Source of the DNA: JBIOYL01 sp044870185
Lineage (GTDB): Bacteria > Actinomycetota > CALGFH01
Length of the DNA stretch: 6,024 bases
Reading direction: 5' to 3'
NCBI GenBank assembly: GCA_044870185.1
Contig: JBIOYL010000264.1
Coordinates: 1-6,024, forward strand
The notes below the pieces were generated by a model. It was not told the origin of the DNA. It searched no databases and was given only the letters and a program-made list of their open reading frames with translations. Position numbers and translations under genes: made by a program. Shown here one piece after another: positions 4,916-6,024 of the stretch. Position 1 is the first letter of the stretch; each line of letters opens with the position of its first letter.

Positions 4916-5933
4916 CGCGCGCCGGTGACGGCTCGGCTGCGGTCTTGACGACGCGGCGCACGGTGATCTCGCCGTTGCCGAAGCTCGCCACGACCACCGA
5001 GTGGCGGATGGCGGCCGCCACCAGCGGGAGGTCGTGCCGGTCGGACCGTGTCAGGTCCCGGAGGACGACGTAGTCGAGGTCGCGCCACCCATGCCGCAAC
5101 CTGTCACGGACGCCAGGGTCGAGGTCCAGCTTGGAGAACCAGATCGGGTTCGGGTCAAACCCGTGGCGCACCAGGTCGGTCCAGAGGTTGTCGTCGACCA
5201 GCAACAGCGCGCGCGGCGGGATGTGGGCGAGCACGTAGGCCAGCGCCTGCTTCGGCGGCTGGCTGCGGTCTTCGGTCAGCTCCCGATGCAGGCCGCGGCC
5301 CCATGCCGGGGCGACGACGACCAGACTGGCCATGACCGCCACGGCGACGACGACCTGCCCGACCCGTCTGGTCAGGGCCGGGAGCCACGCGTGCAGCCCG
5401 CCGGAGCGCGTGCGGCGCCTGATGCGCCGGCCGCCGGCGTAGCCCTTGCAGAGCTGGTCGGCGACCCCGGCGATCACCAGCGCCGCGAACGGCAGCATGG
5501 CGATGACGTACGGGTAGGGCAGGTAGCCGTTGCGGCACGGCATCGCCGCCTGGATCGCCAGCGCCAGCGCGACCGCCCGGGTGCGGCGCAACAGCAGGCC
5601 GGGCGGGGTGAGCAGCACCCCGGTGCCGAGCAGCCACGGATCCTGGCCGAGCCAGGACCGCACCAGCGCGGCCGCGCCGCTGCGGGCGTCGAGCAGGCTG
5701 CCGGAAGGCGGGCGGTCGAACAGCTGCCACTTCACCGCCCAGATCAGGCTGACGTGACCCGGTCCCTCGAGCAGCTCGCCCTTGAGGATCGCATACAGCG
5801 GGTAGAAGGAGACCAGCCCGGCCAGCAGGGCCAGGAACAGCGGGATGCGGTACTGCCCGGTCTTCGGGCTGGTGTGCTGCCACAGCAGCAGGAGCAGCGC
5901 CGGCAGCAGTACTGATGTGGAGCGGCTTGTCAA
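4872..5933 (-). CDS. C-terminal part of a GT39-type (GT-C fold) membrane glycosyltransferase, 5'-truncated
   Basis: This is the rear part of a polytopic glycosyltransferase of the dolichyl-phosphate-mannose/ArnT-like GT39 group, which moves sugars from lipid carriers at the outer face of the membrane. Numbered from the TTG at 5933, likely membrane helices lie at about 5-18, 31-50, 98-115, 119-131, 140-158 and 191-210. The loop KGELLEGPGHVSLIWAVKWQL (51-71) and NGYLPYPYVIAMLPFAALV (135-153) look like this family. A soluble C-terminal domain at about 225-328 includes RALLLVDDNLWTDLVRHGFD, PIWFSKLDLDPGVRDRL, DLDYVVLRD and FGNGEITVRRV. The N-terminal half, with the acidic catalytic loop and first helices, is absent. 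The frame stays open to the window edge, but the codons upstream of about 5935 (Pro/Thr/Ala-rich, not hydrophobic) do not look like the family, so the gene appears truncated rather than merely started here. The 3' end overlaps the convergent lipoprotein gene by 44 bases. Confidence 0.65.
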   Translation of the reverse strand: MTSRSTSVLLPALLLLLWQHTSPKTGQYRIPLFLALLAGLVSFYPLYAILKGELLEGPGHVSLIWAVKWQLFDRPPSGSLLDARSGAAALVRSWLGQDPWLLGTGVLLTPPGLLLRRTRAVALALAIQAAMPCRNGYLPYPYVIAMLPFAALVIAGVADQLCKGYAGGRRIRRRTRSGGLHAWLPALTRRVGQVVVAVAVMASLVVVAPAWGRGLHRELTEDRSQPPKQALAYVLAHIPPRALLLVDDNLWTDLVRHGFDPNPIWFSKLDLDPGVRDRLRHGWRDLDYVVLRDLTRSDRHDLPLVAAAIRHSVVVASFGNGEITVRRVVKTAAEPSPARVIGGRRSRSATPRA

Positions 5934-5937
5934 GGCG

Positions 5938-6024
5938 ATGGTTTTCCCTGGTGGATGGCATGAATTGGGCGCAGGGGGAGTCGCGGCGCTCGTGGCGCCG
6001 GTCGGGTCGGTGTGCGTTGTGACT
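5938..6024. other. Unassigned right-end sequence beyond the glycosyltransferase break
   Basis: From about 5935 the minus-strand frame stops resembling the glycosyltransferase family. On the plus strand an open frame starts at ATG 5938 (MVFPGGWHELGAGG...) and runs off the edge, with only a poorly spaced AAGG before it. It could be the beginning of a mobile element or another gene inserted into the glycosyltransferase, but 87 bases are too few to identify it. Confidence 0.25.

Noticed and set aside
5001..5915. Plus-strand open frame of about 300 codons opposite the glycosyltransferase
   Set aside because: It is Arg/Gln/Gly-rich with no motif and is fully antisense to a well-supported polytopic membrane protein.

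Overview
The window is very GC-rich (roughly three quarters G+C by eye), with strong codon-position bias and GTG/TTG starts. Its protein families point to a high-GC actinobacterium, probably a soil or environmental lineage. I cannot place it more precisely. About half of the recognisable genes are damaged.

Layout, left to right. (1) 1-650, minus strand: remains of an IS607-type transposable element. Its serine-recombinase gene (tnpA) carries at least four frameshifts, but its control region is well preserved and contains an almost perfect Gram-positive/actinobacterial LexA (SOS) box. tnpB would lie off the left edge. (2) 650-1300, minus strand: a decayed C-terminal fragment of an AspT/YidE/YbjL-type antiporter (TrkA_C domain plus part of the last membrane domain). 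(3) 1350-2683, plus strand: two closely spaced intact genes, a kanamycin-nucleotidyltransferase-like protein whose catalytic residues look substituted, and a GNAT acetyltransferase resembling AAC(6')-type enzymes. (4) 2755-3558, plus strand: a single-pass membrane protein with the layout of an anti-sigma factor. It is preceded by a bipartite promoter-like element. (5) 3630-4915, plus strand: a secreted lipoprotein with a Thr/Pro/Ala linker and a glycosidase-like domain, broken by one -1 frameshift. It is preceded by the same bipartite element (identical 8-mer, 17-bp spacer, identical 6-mer). (6) 4872-5933, minus strand: the C-terminal part of a GT39-type membrane glycosyltransferase, convergent with and overlapping the lipoprotein gene. 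Family resemblance stops at about 5935. (7) 5938-6024: unassigned sequence.

How the genes fit together. The nucleotidyltransferase-like and acetyltransferase genes probably form a two-gene transcription unit, possibly drug-modifying or descended from drug-modifying enzymes. The membrane protein and the lipoprotein gene may belong to one alternative-sigma-factor regulon through the shared promoter-like element, although no sigma factor is in view. The left third and the right end look like accessory sequence undergoing decay around mobile DNA. I see no clearly new multi-gene system. The most informative signals are the shared promoter-like pair, the LexA box on the insertion sequence, and the altered active site of the nucleotidyltransferase homologue.
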